This document shows, in pieces, positions 1-9,098 of a stretch of 64,000 bases of DNA. Within the stretch, counting starts at the first letter, position 1. Each line of letters opens with the position of its first letter. This DNA is from DAOTWC01 sp048499435 (GTDB lineage Bacteria; Chloroflexota; Anaerolineae; Aggregatilineales; Phototrophicaceae). The notes under the pieces were generated by a model. That model was given only the letters and a program-made list of their open reading frames with translations, was not told the DNA's origin and did no database searches. The position numbers and the translations under genes were made by a program. The stretch covers positions 620,001-684,000 of the forward strand of contig JASNZW010000002.1 of the NCBI GenBank assembly GCA_048499435.1, given 5' to 3'.

Positions 1-206
1 CACAGCACCGCGTGTTCGAGGATGTGCGGCAGCCCGGTTGAGTCGCTGGTGGGGGTGGCAAAGACGATGCCGAACACTTTGTTCTCGTCGTCGTTCTCCA
101 TCGAGATCAACTGCGCGCCGGTGCGGTCGTGGCGCCAGATGCGGGCGCGCGTGTTGATTTCGGGGATGCTCTGGTCGCGCAGCAGCGTAAAACCGTGTTT
201 TTGCAT
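1..206 (-). CDS. M16 (presequence-protease-like) zinc metallopeptidase, 5' part only
   Basis: This is the N-terminal 68 codons of a gene running off the left edge of the window. The translation ends in TGLPHILEHAVL, which carries the inverted zinc motif HxxEH (H61, E64, H65) of M16 peptidases. The context DSTGLPHILEH is the form seen in the large PreP/Cym1/M16C subfamily, single-chain enzymes of about 1000 residues that degrade peptides. The ATG is the only start before the conserved block. No signal peptide is visible, so a cytosolic peptidase is likely. The subfamily call rests on this short stretch only. Confidence 0.8.
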   Translation of the reverse strand, partial: MQKHGFTLLRDQSIPEINTRARIWRHDRTGAQLISMENDDENKVFGIVFATPTSDSTGLPHILEHAVL

Positions 207-368
207 GGGGGTTTGGGTCCTGTTTTCCCGCGAAGCCGTATCCAGCCTATTGTAACCGGGGAACAGCGCGCGTGAAAGTCTGGGCGCGCCTGGCGGCTGC
301 TGGCAATTCTTTTCGTTTGCGACTATTATTACCAGCAGCACACTTCCTGGCGCGCCGACGGAGGTTTC

Positions 369-1391
369 ATGGCGACGATCTGGCCCCTGCCAACTATTGA
401 GTTGAAAGACCTGTCGCAGGTAGATGAGAAACGCCCAACGGCGCTGCTCACCAGCGAGCCGGCCTGGAGCATCGCCGGGCAGTTTCTTAATCTGCCGCTG
501 GTGGTACAGGCTGAGCCGCTGAACGCCGATTTCACGTACCTGAAATCGCTGGCCGACAACCTGCCGCCGCAGGTTGAAGTCGTGTACGGCGTGGGCGGCG
601 GCCTGGCCTCCGACACGGCCAAGTACATCGGCAAGACGCGCGGCCTGCCGGTCGTGACGATCCCGACCGCGCTGAGCGTGGACGGCTTTTTCACCGCGAT
701 CGTCGCTGTGCGCAACCAGGGGGTCGTCAGCTATGTGGAAACCGGCCCGGCTGACCGGCTGATTATTGACTGGGAAATCGTCCGCAACGCGCCCGCCAGC
801 CTGCGCGGGACCGGCATCGTGGAGCTGCTGAGCATTGTCACCGGGTTGAAGGACTGGCAGTACGCCGCCGCCCACAACCAGAACACGCAGGAAACGCGCT
901 TTCTGCCCTGGGCCGCCGGCCTGGCGGCGGGCATCGCCCAGCAGGCGTTTAAGATCGCGCGCGGGGTGGGCCAGGGCAACGTGGAGTCGCTGCGCAGCCT
1001 GCTGGACCTGATCTGCATGGAGGTGCGCCTGACCAACCAACTGGGGCACAACCGCCCGCAGGAAGGCAGCGAGCAGTACTTCGCCTACGCGGTTGAAGCG
1101 CGCACGGCCGTTGAGCGCGGCGTCCCCTTCGCCGATCTCGTCGGGCCGGGGCTGCTGATCGCCGCCGCGCTGCACGAGCAGGACATCAACCCGATCCGCG
1201 AGACGATGCTGTCAGCGGGCGTGCGCCTGAACCAGATCAGGCCGGCGGATATTGTCGAAACGCTCAGGATCATGCCGCAGTACGTGGTTGACCACAACCT
1301 GCCCTACAGCATCCTGAACGATTTCGACCCGTCGCCAGAGCGCATCAGCGAGCTGCTGCGCGTCACCCGGCTGGACGGCAGCGGCAGCTAG
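369..1391 (+). CDS. sn-glycerol-1-phosphate dehydrogenase-like protein with altered metal site
   Basis: The 340-residue protein has the fold signature of the iron-containing alcohol dehydrogenase / G1PDH (AraM, EgsA) group: a nucleotide-binding GVGGG (74-78) followed by D82, and PTALSVDGFFT (99-109), typical of G1PDH. In the family three metal ligands are Asp, His and His. Here the equivalent positions read E152 (GIVELLS), Q236 (GSEQ) and no His near 252-262. The protein may therefore be metal-independent, have changed substrate, or be a non-catalytic relative. The start is an ATG preceded by GGAGG at 5 nt spacing. A phosphohexomutase gene follows 40 nt downstream and is probably co-transcribed, which hints at sugar-phosphate or polyol-phosphate metabolism. 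Confidence 0.75.
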   Translation: MATIWPLPTIELKDLSQVDEKRPTALLTSEPAWSIAGQFLNLPLVVQAEPLNADFTYLKSLADNLPPQVEVVYGVGGGLASDTAKYIGKTRGLPVVTIPTALSVDGFFTAIVAVRNQGVVSYVETGPADRLIIDWEIVRNAPASLRGTGIVELLSIVTGLKDWQYAAAHNQNTQETRFLPWAAGLAAGIAQQAFKIARGVGQGNVESLRSLLDLICMEVRLTNQLGHNRPQEGSEQYFAYAVEARTAVERGVPFADLVGPGLLIAAALHEQDINPIRETMLSAGVRLNQIRPADIVETLRIMPQYVVDHNLPYSILNDFDPSPERISELLRVTRLDGSGS

Positions 1392-1431
1392 GCGCGGCAG
1401 CTGCACCACAACAGAGGACCTAATAACAACC

Positions 1432-2865
1432 ATGATCGGATTTGGCACGGACGGTTGGCGCGCGGTTATCGCCGACACGTTCACGTTCTCTAACCTGCGC
1501 CTCATCGCCCAGGCGGTGGCCGACGCCGTCAACAAGCAGCACGGCAGCGGCCAGCCGGCGGTCGTCGTCGGCTACGACACGCGCTTCCTGTCTGACCGCT
1601 TCGCGGTGGAGACGGCGCGCGTGCTGGCGGCTAACAACATCATCACCTGGCTCACGCGCTCCGACGCGCCCACGCCCGCCATCTCGTTTAACGTCAAGCA
1701 TCGCGGCGCGGACGCCGGCATCGTCATCACCGCCAGCCACAACCCGCCGCGCTACAACGGCTTCAAGCTCAAGGCGGCCTACGGCGGCAGCGCCACCGCC
1801 GAACAGTGCGCGCTGGTGGAGGAGGAGCTGCGCCTGATGGGGCGCGATGGGCGCGGCCCGAACCTGATGGATTACCAGCACGCGCTGGATGCCGGGCTGA
1901 TTCGCCGCTTTGACCCCGGCTGGGACTATTACAGCCACCTGGGCGAGCTGGTCAACCTGGACGAGATTTCCGAGCGCGAGCTGACTGTCGTCGCCGACGC
2001 CATGTGGGGCGCGGGGCGCGGCGCGCTGAGCGCGATCCTCTCGCGCACGCGCAGCCACGTCAGCGAGGTGCGCGCCGTCCTCAACCCCGGCTTCGGCGGC
2101 ATCCACCCGGAGCCGATCGCGCGCTATCTCAACGAGCTGGTGGCCGCCGTCCAGCGCGTGCAGGCGGATGTCGGCCTGGCGACCGACGGCGACGCCGACC
2201 GCATCGGCGCGATTGACGCGCAGGGCAATTTCGTTGACCCGCACACTATTTTCGCGCTGACGCTGCGCCATCTGGTCGAAAAGCGCGGCCAGCGCGGCGC
2301 GGTCGTCAAAACCGTTTCGACCACGTTCATGGTTAACAAGCTGGCGGAGAAGTACAGCCTGCCGCTGTACGAAACGCCGGTGGGTTTCAACCACATCGCC
2401 GACCTGATGATGAACAACGACGTGCTGATCGGCGGCGAGGAAAGCGGTGGCATCAGCATTCGCGGGCACATCCCCGAAGGCGACGGCATCCTCATGGGGC
2501 TGCTGCTGCTGGAGATCATGGCGCAGACGCGCGCGCCGCTGCACGAGATCATCGCTGACCTGCAGGCCAGCTTCGGCCCGGCGCACTACGCCCGCGTTGA
2601 CGCCAGCCTGGCGCGCCAGCTCCCCAAAAAGCAGATCGTGCAGATGCTGGCCGACACCGCCCCGGCGCAGCTCAACGGCGAGGCCCTGACGCGCGTTGAC
2701 ACGCTGGACGGCATCAAGTTCTACCTGGCCGACGACAGTTGGCTGCTTATCCGCCCCAGCGGAACCGAGCCGGTGCTGCGCATCTACGCCGAGGCGCGCT
2801 CAGCGGCGGACGTCAGCGCGCTGCTGGACGCGGGCGTGGCGATGGGCGAGCGCGTCACCGGCTAG
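1432..2865 (+). CDS. Phosphoglucomutase/phosphomannomutase (alpha-D-phosphohexomutase family)
   Basis: The enzyme interconverts hexose 1- and 6-phosphates through a phosphoserine. All four family signatures are present in order: substrate loop FGTDGWRA near the N-terminus, catalytic TASHNPP (S102), Mg-binding DGDADR (252-257), sugar-binding GGEESGG (334-340) and phosphate-binding RPSGTEP (441-447). At 477 residues it is of normal length. It follows the G1PDH-like gene on the same strand, 40 nt apart. Sequence alone does not separate glucose from mannose or glucosamine specificity, although the compact GTDGWR form is common in bacterial PGM/PMM enzymes of cytosolic sugar-nucleotide supply. Confidence 0.93.
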   Translation: MIGFGTDGWRAVIADTFTFSNLRLIAQAVADAVNKQHGSGQPAVVVGYDTRFLSDRFAVETARVLAANNIITWLTRSDAPTPAISFNVKHRGADAGIVITASHNPPRYNGFKLKAAYGGSATAEQCALVEEELRLMGRDGRGPNLMDYQHALDAGLIRRFDPGWDYYSHLGELVNLDEISERELTVVADAMWGAGRGALSAILSRTRSHVSEVRAVLNPGFGGIHPEPIARYLNELVAAVQRVQADVGLATDGDADRIGAIDAQGNFVDPHTIFALTLRHLVEKRGQRGAVVKTVSTTFMVNKLAEKYSLPLYETPVGFNHIADLMMNNDVLIGGEESGGISIRGHIPEGDGILMGLLLLEIMAQTRAPLHEIIADLQASFGPAHYARVDASLARQLPKKQIVQMLADTAPAQLNGEALTRVDTLDGIKFYLADDSWLLIRPSGTEPVLRIYAEARSAADVSALLDAGVAMGERVTG

Positions 2866-2874
2866 GCGCGCGGC

Positions 2875-4113
2875 TCACCCGCTGCCGCCGCGGTTGGTGA
2901 TGCGGCGCAGGAAGTCGAACCAGAAGGGCGCGCCCTGGGCGACGGCGATCGTCGTCACGATCAGGCCGACCGCCTTCCTCAGCCACAGGCCGAGCCAGTC
3001 GGGGTTGTTCGCCGGGCTGTACAGCCACAGGTTGCGCCCGTCGTCGCGGCTGGCCTCGGCCATGCCGGTTTCCAGCGGGGTGAACCCCCAGCCCAGCGGC
3101 AGGCGCAGGTTCAGCAGCGTGTTGAAGATGCTGCGCGCCGCCAGGGTCGCTTCGTCCAGGCTCTGCGCGGGCGGCTGAGTGGGGTCAGGCTGGCCCTGGC
3201 TGATCTGCTCTTCGAGCGTGGGCACGCTGGCCTCGGCGGCGGTGGCGACGGCGGCGCGCAGCGCCGGGTCCTCCCACAGCACGCGCCCGATGAAAAGCGT
3301 GTCAACGTTCAGGATAACAGCCAGCAGCAGGCCGATGACGATCGAAATGCGCTGCATCTGGCGCGTGTAGACCTCGCGCGCGCGGTTAATGCCGCTGTCG
3401 AACCACTGGCCCAGCTTTTCCTGGGCATCCTGCAGCGAGTGGGCGGTGGTGAGCACAGCCTCCAGCGCCGTTTGCAGATACTGGTCGCGAATCTGGCGCA
3501 CGCCCAGGTGCAGCGGGATGAGGTCGCTGCTCTCCACCTGGAGCTTGTCCAGCGCGGTGTCCACCAGGTTGAGCGCCACCAGCATCTGCCGCTTGTCATC
3601 GGCGTTGGCCATCGTGGCGATCAGCCCGCGCAGCTCGGCTATGCCGGTCCCCTTAAGCTGTATCTGGCGGATCAGGTCGCGAAAGACGGATTTCTCAACG
3701 CTGGGGTCCATGCGGTCAACGACGCGGTTCAGCTCCTCGTACAGCTTCTGGCCGGTGTTGGCGGTCAGCACGTCCACCAGCACATCCACGAACGTCGCCG
3801 TTTCGATGTACGACACGCGCGCTCGCTTGCCCTCGGTCAGCTCCTGGGCGGCCTGCGCGGTGATGCGCTCGGTCGGGCTGGTCAGGACGATCTCGCTGCC
3901 GGGCGTCTCCACCATGCCGATGAGGGGGTGCGTCAGGATTTTAGTGCGGATCACCGGGTCGGTCAGCATGATGTCGAGCTGCTCTTTCAGGCGCTTGGCC
4001 TTGAGGTTGAGCAGGTTGATGATGATGGTGTTGATCTGCGTGACGAGGATGCTCATCAGGATGAAGATAAACACCAGCCCGATGACGACCTCGATGATGG
4101 CGGCCCCGATCAT
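2875..4113 (-). CDS. Membrane protein of unknown function
   Basis: The 412-residue protein begins with a strong hydrophobic helix (about residues 3-37). A long charged helical region follows (about 40-245), with stretches such as KRLKEQLDIML that could form a coiled coil. Next come a second helix around IVIGLLLAVILN, a Pro/Gln-rich loop and a final helix (AVGLIVTTIAVAQGAPFWFDFL) ending GGSG. I recognise no catalytic motif. The ATG is preceded by GGAGAG at a sensible distance. It converges on the phosphohexomutase gene with 9 nt between stops and diverges from the downstream response regulator. The role cannot be assigned. Confidence 0.7.
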   Translation of the reverse strand: MIGAAIIEVVIGLVFIFILMSILVTQINTIIINLLNLKAKRLKEQLDIMLTDPVIRTKILTHPLIGMVETPGSEIVLTSPTERITAQAAQELTEGKRARVSYIETATFVDVLVDVLTANTGQKLYEELNRVVDRMDPSVEKSVFRDLIRQIQLKGTGIAELRGLIATMANADDKRQMLVALNLVDTALDKLQVESSDLIPLHLGVRQIRDQYLQTALEAVLTTAHSLQDAQEKLGQWFDSGINRAREVYTRQMQRISIVIGLLLAVILNVDTLFIGRVLWEDPALRAAVATAAEASVPTLEEQISQGQPDPTQPPAQSLDEATLAARSIFNTLLNLRLPLGWGFTPLETGMAEASRDDGRNLWLYSPANNPDWLGLWLRKAVGLIVTTIAVAQGAPFWFDFLRRITNRGGSG

Positions 4114-4298
4114 AATGCGCTCTCCGCTTCGCTGATAACAGGCTGCACAGGGTAGATTATAGACCGAAACCGCCGGGCACGCCCGCGCCGCGCGTTTTCA
4201 TAACTTTTTTTGTTAGTCTGTACGCTGCGCCGCCGTTTATATCGCTATAATGATTGCATGTAAAATTAAGCACTGAAGCCGAAGGAAACGCCGCCGCT

Positions 4299-4730
4299 AT
4301 GTCTGAGATCAACGCCCCGTCGGCAGCCACCCCCATAAGCGCCGTGTGCGCGGCCCTTAAAGCGCTCGTCGTGGACGATGAGAGCTTGACGCGCACGCTG
4401 CTGTGCCAGGTCCTCCAGCGCGCCGGCGTTGACCAGGCGCAGATGTTCAGCGCGGAGGACGGTGAAGAGGCGCTGCGCATCGCTGAAGCTGAGCGCCCCG
4501 GCCTGATTCTGCTCGACCTGCTGCTGCCCAAGATGGACGGCAGCGAGGTTTGCCGCCGCCTGCGCCACATAACCGACTACCAACCTTACATCGTCATGCT
4601 GACGGCGCGCGGCCAGCTTGAGGACCGCGCGCTGGCCAACGCGCTCGGCGTGGACCTGTTCATAGTCAAACCGTTCAGCCCGGCGCGGCTGATCGCTGAG
4701 CTGAACGCGCTGTGCGCCGGCTTGCGCTGA
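4299..4730 (+). CDS. Single-domain response regulator (CheY-like receiver)
   Basis: After an 18-residue Ser/Ala-rich leader the 143-residue protein is a receiver domain: acidic pair in LVVDDES, phosphoacceptor Asp in LLDLLLPKMDG, the Thr switch in MLTARG and the conserved Lys in VKPFSP. There is no output domain, so it acts through protein contacts or phosphotransfer. A TTG start at 4254 is possible, but ATG 4299 has AAGGAA 11 nt upstream and is preferred. A TATAAT element at 4246-4251 would put the transcript start just ahead of the gene. No sensor kinase lies next to it; the nearest is at 57.6 kb in the window. Confidence 0.85.
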   Translation: MSEINAPSAATPISAVCAALKALVVDDESLTRTLLCQVLQRAGVDQAQMFSAEDGEEALRIAEAERPGLILLDLLLPKMDGSEVCRRLRHITDYQPYIVMLTARGQLEDRALANALGVDLFIVKPFSPARLIAELNALCAGLR

Positions 4731-4741
4731 GCGCGCCGGCC

Positions 4742-6325
4742 TTACGGGCTGCTTTTGGGGGTCTGCGCCAGCCGCGCCGGGCGCGGCTGCGGCGCGCTGC
4801 GGCGCGTGAACAGGCGCGGCGCGGCCAGCGCGATCAGCGCCACCGCCGCCAGCAGCGGCAGCAGCCCCGCCAGCCCGCCTAACCCCAGCAGGACGCCGCC
4901 GTAATTGCGCGCGACATCGCCCGCCGCCAGCAGCGGCAGCGCGTGGTCTGCCAGCGGGAAGCTGGCGTTCATCTGCGCGACCGTCAGCGGGAACTCATCC
5001 ACCGGCGGCCAGCCCTGCCCGGCGATCGTTAACGCGCCAACGTGGAACACGGACAGGCCGACCAGCGCGGCGGCCAGCAGCACGCCCCAGGCGCGTTCGA
5101 ACAGCCAGTTGAAGGCGAAGATCACCGGCAGCGCCAGGAACGGCAGCATCGGCACGAGGTAGCGCGGCCCGACGGTGAAGCCGCCCCACCACATGACGCT
5201 GGCGGCGTTGTAGATGAAGAAGCCCAGCGTCACCAGCGCCAGCGTGAGCGCCGTGCCGCGCTGGTCGCGCCGCTGGCGCCACATGGCCACGAAGCCGGGG
5301 AAGGCCAGCAGCAGAAACGGCGACAGCAGAAAGATGCCGCGCACCGGGCTGAACGTCAGGCCGTAGAAGCGCGCCAGCGTGGGCAGCGTCAGGCTGAGGA
5401 AGCCGGTCTGGTGCTCAGCCTGCCACAGCGTGGAGTAATTGTAGCCGACCGGCAGCGGCGTGCCGAACGCGGCGTAGTTGTAGCCGGCGAAGGCCAGCCC
5501 CAGCGGCAGCGCGCCCACGATCACGCGGTAGAGCGCGGCGCGGTCCGGCATCTGCCACAGCGCCCACACGAAGATCACACCCAGGATAACGACCGCCGGG
5601 TACTCGGTGATAGCCGTCAGGCTGAACAGCGCGCCCACCAGCCACAGCCAGCGGCGGCTGGCGCCCTCGAAGATCACGCGCCACAGCAGGTAAAAGCCGA
5701 CGAACGCGCCGAAGGCCGCCATCTGGTGCTGGTAGAGGGCGGCGCTGTAGGGGAAGGCGATTGTCCCCAGGCCGTAGGCCAGCGCCAGCGCGAAGGCGTA
5801 CAGGTCACGGCGGGCGAAGCGGGCCGCGAACAGGAACACAACCGCGCCCAGCAGCGCCGACGGAACTGACATCGCGAAAAAGGTGATGAACGTGAGCGCC
5901 ATGCCCTGGTAAACAGCCGCTGGCCGGATGCCCGCGCCGTCAGGGTTGAGCGTGTCGCCGAAGTTGCCCAGGCCCTGGCCGCTTTCAATGAAGCGCGCCA
6001 CCGGCGGCAGCGCCGCCGCGCCCTTGAACACCAGGTAGAACGGCAGCGCCACCAGCGACGGCCCCAGCGATTTATCGCTGTAATAGTGGCCGGCGCAGGT
6101 GTCGGCGGCGGCGTCGTAGGGGCCGGGGAAGCAGGCTTTGTCGCCGGTGTTTTCGTGGTAGTCGTCAATATACAGCACGCCCTGGTCGCCGAAGGCGTAC
6201 ACCAGGTCCGCGCGCGAGTTCGCGCCCCAGTCCGCCCAGCGCGGCATGAAATAGCCGTAGCACACCAGCAGGATGAGGAACACAGTCACCGCGTAGGCGC
6301 GGCGTGAGGGCTGGAAGCGCGTCAT
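4742..6325 (-). CDS. Polytopic GT-C-like membrane protein
   Basis: The 527-residue protein has roughly 11-12 hydrophobic helices. After the first helix there is a large outward loop with ADLVYAFGDQG, DDYHENTGDKA and YYSDKSLGPSLVALP. That layout (acidic residues in the first loop, then DKSxGPSL) resembles dolichyl/undecaprenyl-phosphate dependent GT-C glycosyltransferases or their mannosyltransferase-like relatives. The C-terminal tail is Pro/Arg/Gln-rich and cytoplasmic. I infer transfer of a sugar from a lipid carrier on the outer face of the membrane, but the donor and acceptor are unknown. The two C-terminal helices follow a short extracytoplasmic segment instead of a soluble domain. Confidence 0.6.
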   Translation of the reverse strand: MTRFQPSRRAYAVTVFLILLVCYGYFMPRWADWGANSRADLVYAFGDQGVLYIDDYHENTGDKACFPGPYDAAADTCAGHYYSDKSLGPSLVALPFYLVFKGAAALPPVARFIESGQGLGNFGDTLNPDGAGIRPAAVYQGMALTFITFFAMSVPSALLGAVVFLFAARFARRDLYAFALALAYGLGTIAFPYSAALYQHQMAAFGAFVGFYLLWRVIFEGASRRWLWLVGALFSLTAITEYPAVVILGVIFVWALWQMPDRAALYRVIVGALPLGLAFAGYNYAAFGTPLPVGYNYSTLWQAEHQTGFLSLTLPTLARFYGLTFSPVRGIFLLSPFLLLAFPGFVAMWRQRRDQRGTALTLALVTLGFFIYNAASVMWWGGFTVGPRYLVPMLPFLALPVIFAFNWLFERAWGVLLAAALVGLSVFHVGALTIAGQGWPPVDEFPLTVAQMNASFPLADHALPLLAAGDVARNYGGVLLGLGGLAGLLPLLAAVALIALAAPRLFTRRSAPQPRPARLAQTPKSSP

Positions 6326-6405
6326 AGGGCAGTCTCGTCAGCGGCCGTTAGTGCAACACGCTCCAGCCTAGCGCGCCCGCCTTGCAGCGGCATAACGGCC
6401 TGGGC

Positions 6406-7404
6406 CTAAAGCTGCGCCGTTTCCGTGGCCAGGAAATTCTGCAACCAGCCGGATACCGCGTCGGCGTCCTCCGCGCGCTGAGCAGGCGTCAGCGGGGCCA
6501 GCACGTGCCGCCACGTCAGGGCGCGGTTGACGCGGGCCAGCCGCTGCGCCACAGCGAAAGCCGCCCACAGGTCCGCGCGCGGCGCGAACGCCTCCCACGC
6601 TTCCAGGTAGGCGGCGCGCAGGCGCAGCATCTCCGGCCCATCCTCAGCCAGCCCCAGCCGATAGGCCGTGCTGCGGGCCGCGATCAACAGCGAGAAGAAC
6701 GGGTGCGCCGCGCAGCTTTCACCCCAGTCCGCGATGGCGTACCCGCCGCTGTTGTAAAAGATGTTGGCATCGTGAAAATCGTCATGCTGCACCGCTGCGG
6801 GCAGGCCATAGGCCGCCAGCTCAGCGCACAGCGCCGCAACCCGCCCCGCCAGCCCGCGCAGGTCGTTGTGCGCGGCCGGCGTCAGGCCGCCTGCCTGTCC
6901 CAGCAGCAGCGCCGCGTGATCGTCCAGCAGCCCGGCGTACAGCGCCGGCAGTTGTTCCAGCCGCCGGTCCAGAATGCCCGTCGCCAGCAGGTCAGGCAGG
7001 CGCAGCGCGGCGGCCTGCTGCAGCTCGGCGTAACGCGGCAGCAGCCGCTCCCAGTGTGCCAGGTCCGCCGGGGAGCGCACCAGCGCGCGCAGCGTCGTCC
7101 CGGCGTCGCCCAGCAGCAGCCAGCCTTCCCCGGTTTCAACCGCCAGGACGGGCGGCAGCAGGTCCGGCTGGAGGCCCGCCAGAAACGCGGTTACGGCTGG
7201 CTCGTGCCGCAGCGCCGCGTTCACGGCCTTGAAATACACCATGCCCTGGGCGGTGGGCACTTGCAGCACCGTTGACCAGGGCCGCACATGGCGCTGCTCG
7301 ATCGCGCCGGCCAGGCGCAGCCCAAGCGCGTCTGCCTGCGCGGCGATCCAGCGGCGCGCCGCTGGCAGCCAGTCAGGGTGTTCCCAGGGCAGGGGGGCGG
7401 TCAT
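6406..7404 (-). CDS. APH-fold phosphotransferase family protein
   Basis: The protein has the aminoglycoside-phosphotransferase/choline-kinase fold. It carries the Brenner motif HDDFHDAN (H207, D209, N214 from the start used here), the metal-binding DWGE at 226-229 and a candidate ATP-contacting Lys in VYFKA. The family phosphorylates small alcohols, sugars or antibiotics; the substrate here cannot be read. The ATG at 7404 overlaps the modB stop (ATGA), implying translational coupling, and is preferred over an upstream in-frame ATG inside modB. It occupies the place in the mod operon where a modC ATPase would be expected. Resistance should not be inferred without testing. Confidence 0.75.
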   Translation of the reverse strand: MTAPLPWEHPDWLPAARRWIAAQADALGLRLAGAIEQRHVRPWSTVLQVPTAQGMVYFKAVNAALRHEPAVTAFLAGLQPDLLPPVLAVETGEGWLLLGDAGTTLRALVRSPADLAHWERLLPRYAELQQAAALRLPDLLATGILDRRLEQLPALYAGLLDDHAALLLGQAGGLTPAAHNDLRGLAGRVAALCAELAAYGLPAAVQHDDFHDANIFYNSGGYAIADWGESCAAHPFFSLLIAARSTAYRLGLAEDGPEMLRLRAAYLEAWEAFAPRADLWAAFAVAQRLARVNRALTWRHVLAPLTPAQRAEDADAVSGWLQNFLATETAQL

Positions 7405-8255
7405 TCGGGCCGGTCTTCGCCGCTGGCGAGCCACTGCGACAGCAGCAGCGCCACCAGCGCCACGCCCAGCAGCAGCACGCCGGTCCAGACGGCGGCGTCC
7501 ACGCTGCGCTCGAACACGCTGTACACCAGCAGCGGCATCGTCTGCGTGCGCCCGGAGAGGCTGCCAGCGAACATGATCGTCGCGCCGAACTCGCCCAGCG
7601 CGCGCGCCCAGGCCAGGACCAGCCCGGCGGCCAGGGCGCGCCCCGCCAGCGGCAGCGTCACCAGCCGGAACAGCGCCCAGCCCGCCGCGCCGTCTACGCG
7701 GGCCGCGTCCTCGATCTCGCGCGGGACGCCGCGAAAGCCGACAGTGGCCGAACGGATGAAGAACGGCGCGGCGACGAAAGTCTGCGCCATGACAACCGCC
7801 GCCGGCGTAAAGGCGGCGCTGAGGCCCAGCAGCGCCAGCGGCGGCCCCAGCAGGCCGCGCCGCCCAAATGTGAGCAGCAGCGCCAGCCCGGCGACGGCGG
7901 GCGGCAGCACGATCGGCAGCGTAACCAGCGTGTTCAGCAGGCGGCGGCCAGGAAAATGCCGGCGCGCCAGCACGTAGGCCAGCGGTATGCCCAGCAGCAG
8001 CGTAACGCTTGCGCTCAGCGTAGTCGTCACTAGGCTGAGGCCCACCGCTTCGGCGACGCCGGTCTGCGGCAGCCCTTCCCAGCCGCGCGTGGCCGCGCCG
8101 CGCGCCACCAGCACCCCCAGCGGCACAATCAGAAAGAGCGCGCCCACGCCGGCGGCAGCGATCAGCGCCAACTGCCCAACACGCTGACGCGCCGCTGTGG
8201 TTCGCGGCTGGCGCGCGGTTTGCAGCGCCGTCATGGGTGCGCCTTCGATCCTCAT
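7401..8255 (-). CDS. modB: Molybdate ABC transporter permease ModB
   Basis: ModB forms the membrane channel for molybdate (or tungstate) import. The 284-residue protein has about six transmembrane helices. It also has the cytoplasmic EAA-type loop, EDAARVDGAAGWALFRLVTLP followed by ARALGEFGATI, which is characteristic of ModB/CysT-type permeases and docks the ATPase. The ATG at 8255 overlaps the modA stop by ATGA and is chosen over an upstream ATG. The gene is translationally coupled at both ends. No ModC ATPase gene is found in this operon or elsewhere in the window, so the permease must borrow an ATPase encoded elsewhere. Confidence 0.9.
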   Translation of the reverse strand: MRIEGAPMTALQTARQPRTTAARQRVGQLALIAAAGVGALFLIVPLGVLVARGAATRGWEGLPQTGVAEAVGLSLVTTTLSASVTLLLGIPLAYVLARRHFPGRRLLNTLVTLPIVLPPAVAGLALLLTFGRRGLLGPPLALLGLSAAFTPAAVVMAQTFVAAPFFIRSATVGFRGVPREIEDAARVDGAAGWALFRLVTLPLAGRALAAGLVLAWARALGEFGATIMFAGSLSGRTQTMPLLVYSVFERSVDAAVWTGVLLLGVALVALLLSQWLASGEDRPE

Positions 8256-9040
8256 GCCGGGATAAACCCCCACTTTGCTAGAATCGCCTGGCCCGCTGTT
8301 GACCGCACAAAGCGGATAAACTGCCAGCCCAACCGGGGATCAGCCGACCCGGTCACGCGGGCGATTGGGTATTCGGCCAGCGTGTTATATTCGTCTGGCA
8401 CAGCGATGCGCACGACCTTATCAGCGATGTCCGGCGTCACGTCAGAGCTGTAAACGATGCCGGCGTCGGCCTCGCCCAGCGCCACTTTTGCCGCCACCTG
8501 GCGCACATTGTCCTCTTCAGAGGCCAGATTCGCCAGCACCGCGTCGCGGTAGGCGGGGCCGTAATCCGGGTTAGCGGCCAGCAGTTCGAGCATGGCGTCG
8601 GTGTAATCGCGCACCGGGACAGCGGGCGCGGCCAGCACCAGCAGCACGCCGGGCTGCGCCAGGTCCGCCAGCGTTTCGATCCCGGCGGGGTTGTCGGCGG
8701 GCGCGATCACCACCAGCCGATTGCGGGCGAACGTGCGCGGCAGATTGGCGATAAACCCGCCGTCGCGCAGGCGCTGCATCTGCGCGAGATTGGCGCTGGC
8801 GAACACATCCACCGCCGCGCCTTCTTCGATCTGCGTCGCCAGCGACGACGACCCGCCGAAACTGAACAGCACCTCTACGCCCGGATGCGCTGCTTCAAAC
8901 GCGGCGGCGATTTCGGTGAAGGCGTCAGTGAGCGAGGCGGCGGCAAACACGGTGAGCGTCTGCGGTTCCTGCGCCGCCGCTGGCATGACGGTTAGCAGCA
9001 GCGCCAGCAGCGCCAACAGCGCGACAGTTATTTTCTTCAT
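8252..9040 (-). CDS. modA: Molybdate-binding protein ModA
   Basis: This is the extracytoplasmic molybdate-binding component. From ATG 9040 it is 262 residues: a Sec signal peptide (MKKITVALLALLALLLTVMPAAAQ), then the ModA motifs AAASLTDAF, FGGSSSLATQIEEGAAVDVFAS, RLVVIAPADN and GEADAGIVYSSDV. There is no lipobox Cys, so the protein may be released or held by an uncleaved helix. An in-frame upstream extension exists but would place the signal peptide internally. A TTGCAT-17-GATACT promoter lies about 60 nt upstream. It heads the modA-modB-kinase operon. Confidence 0.92.
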   Translation of the reverse strand: MKKITVALLALLALLLTVMPAAAQEPQTLTVFAAASLTDAFTEIAAAFEAAHPGVEVLFSFGGSSSLATQIEEGAAVDVFASANLAQMQRLRDGGFIANLPRTFARNRLVVIAPADNPAGIETLADLAQPGVLLVLAAPAVPVRDYTDAMLELLAANPDYGPAYRDAVLANLASEEDNVRQVAAKVALGEADAGIVYSSDVTPDIADKVVRIAVPDEYNTLAEYPIARVTGSADPRLGWQFIRFVRSTAGQAILAKWGFIPA

Positions 9041-9098
9041 GGGTGGTTTCCATCCTGTTTGGGTGGCCAATGCACTGTAACGCACAGCTTCCGACGCG

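Noticed and set aside
6406..7404. Antibiotic-resistance aminoglycoside phosphotransferase
   Set aside because: Only the general fold motifs are present; the operon context is molybdate transport and no mobile elements are near.
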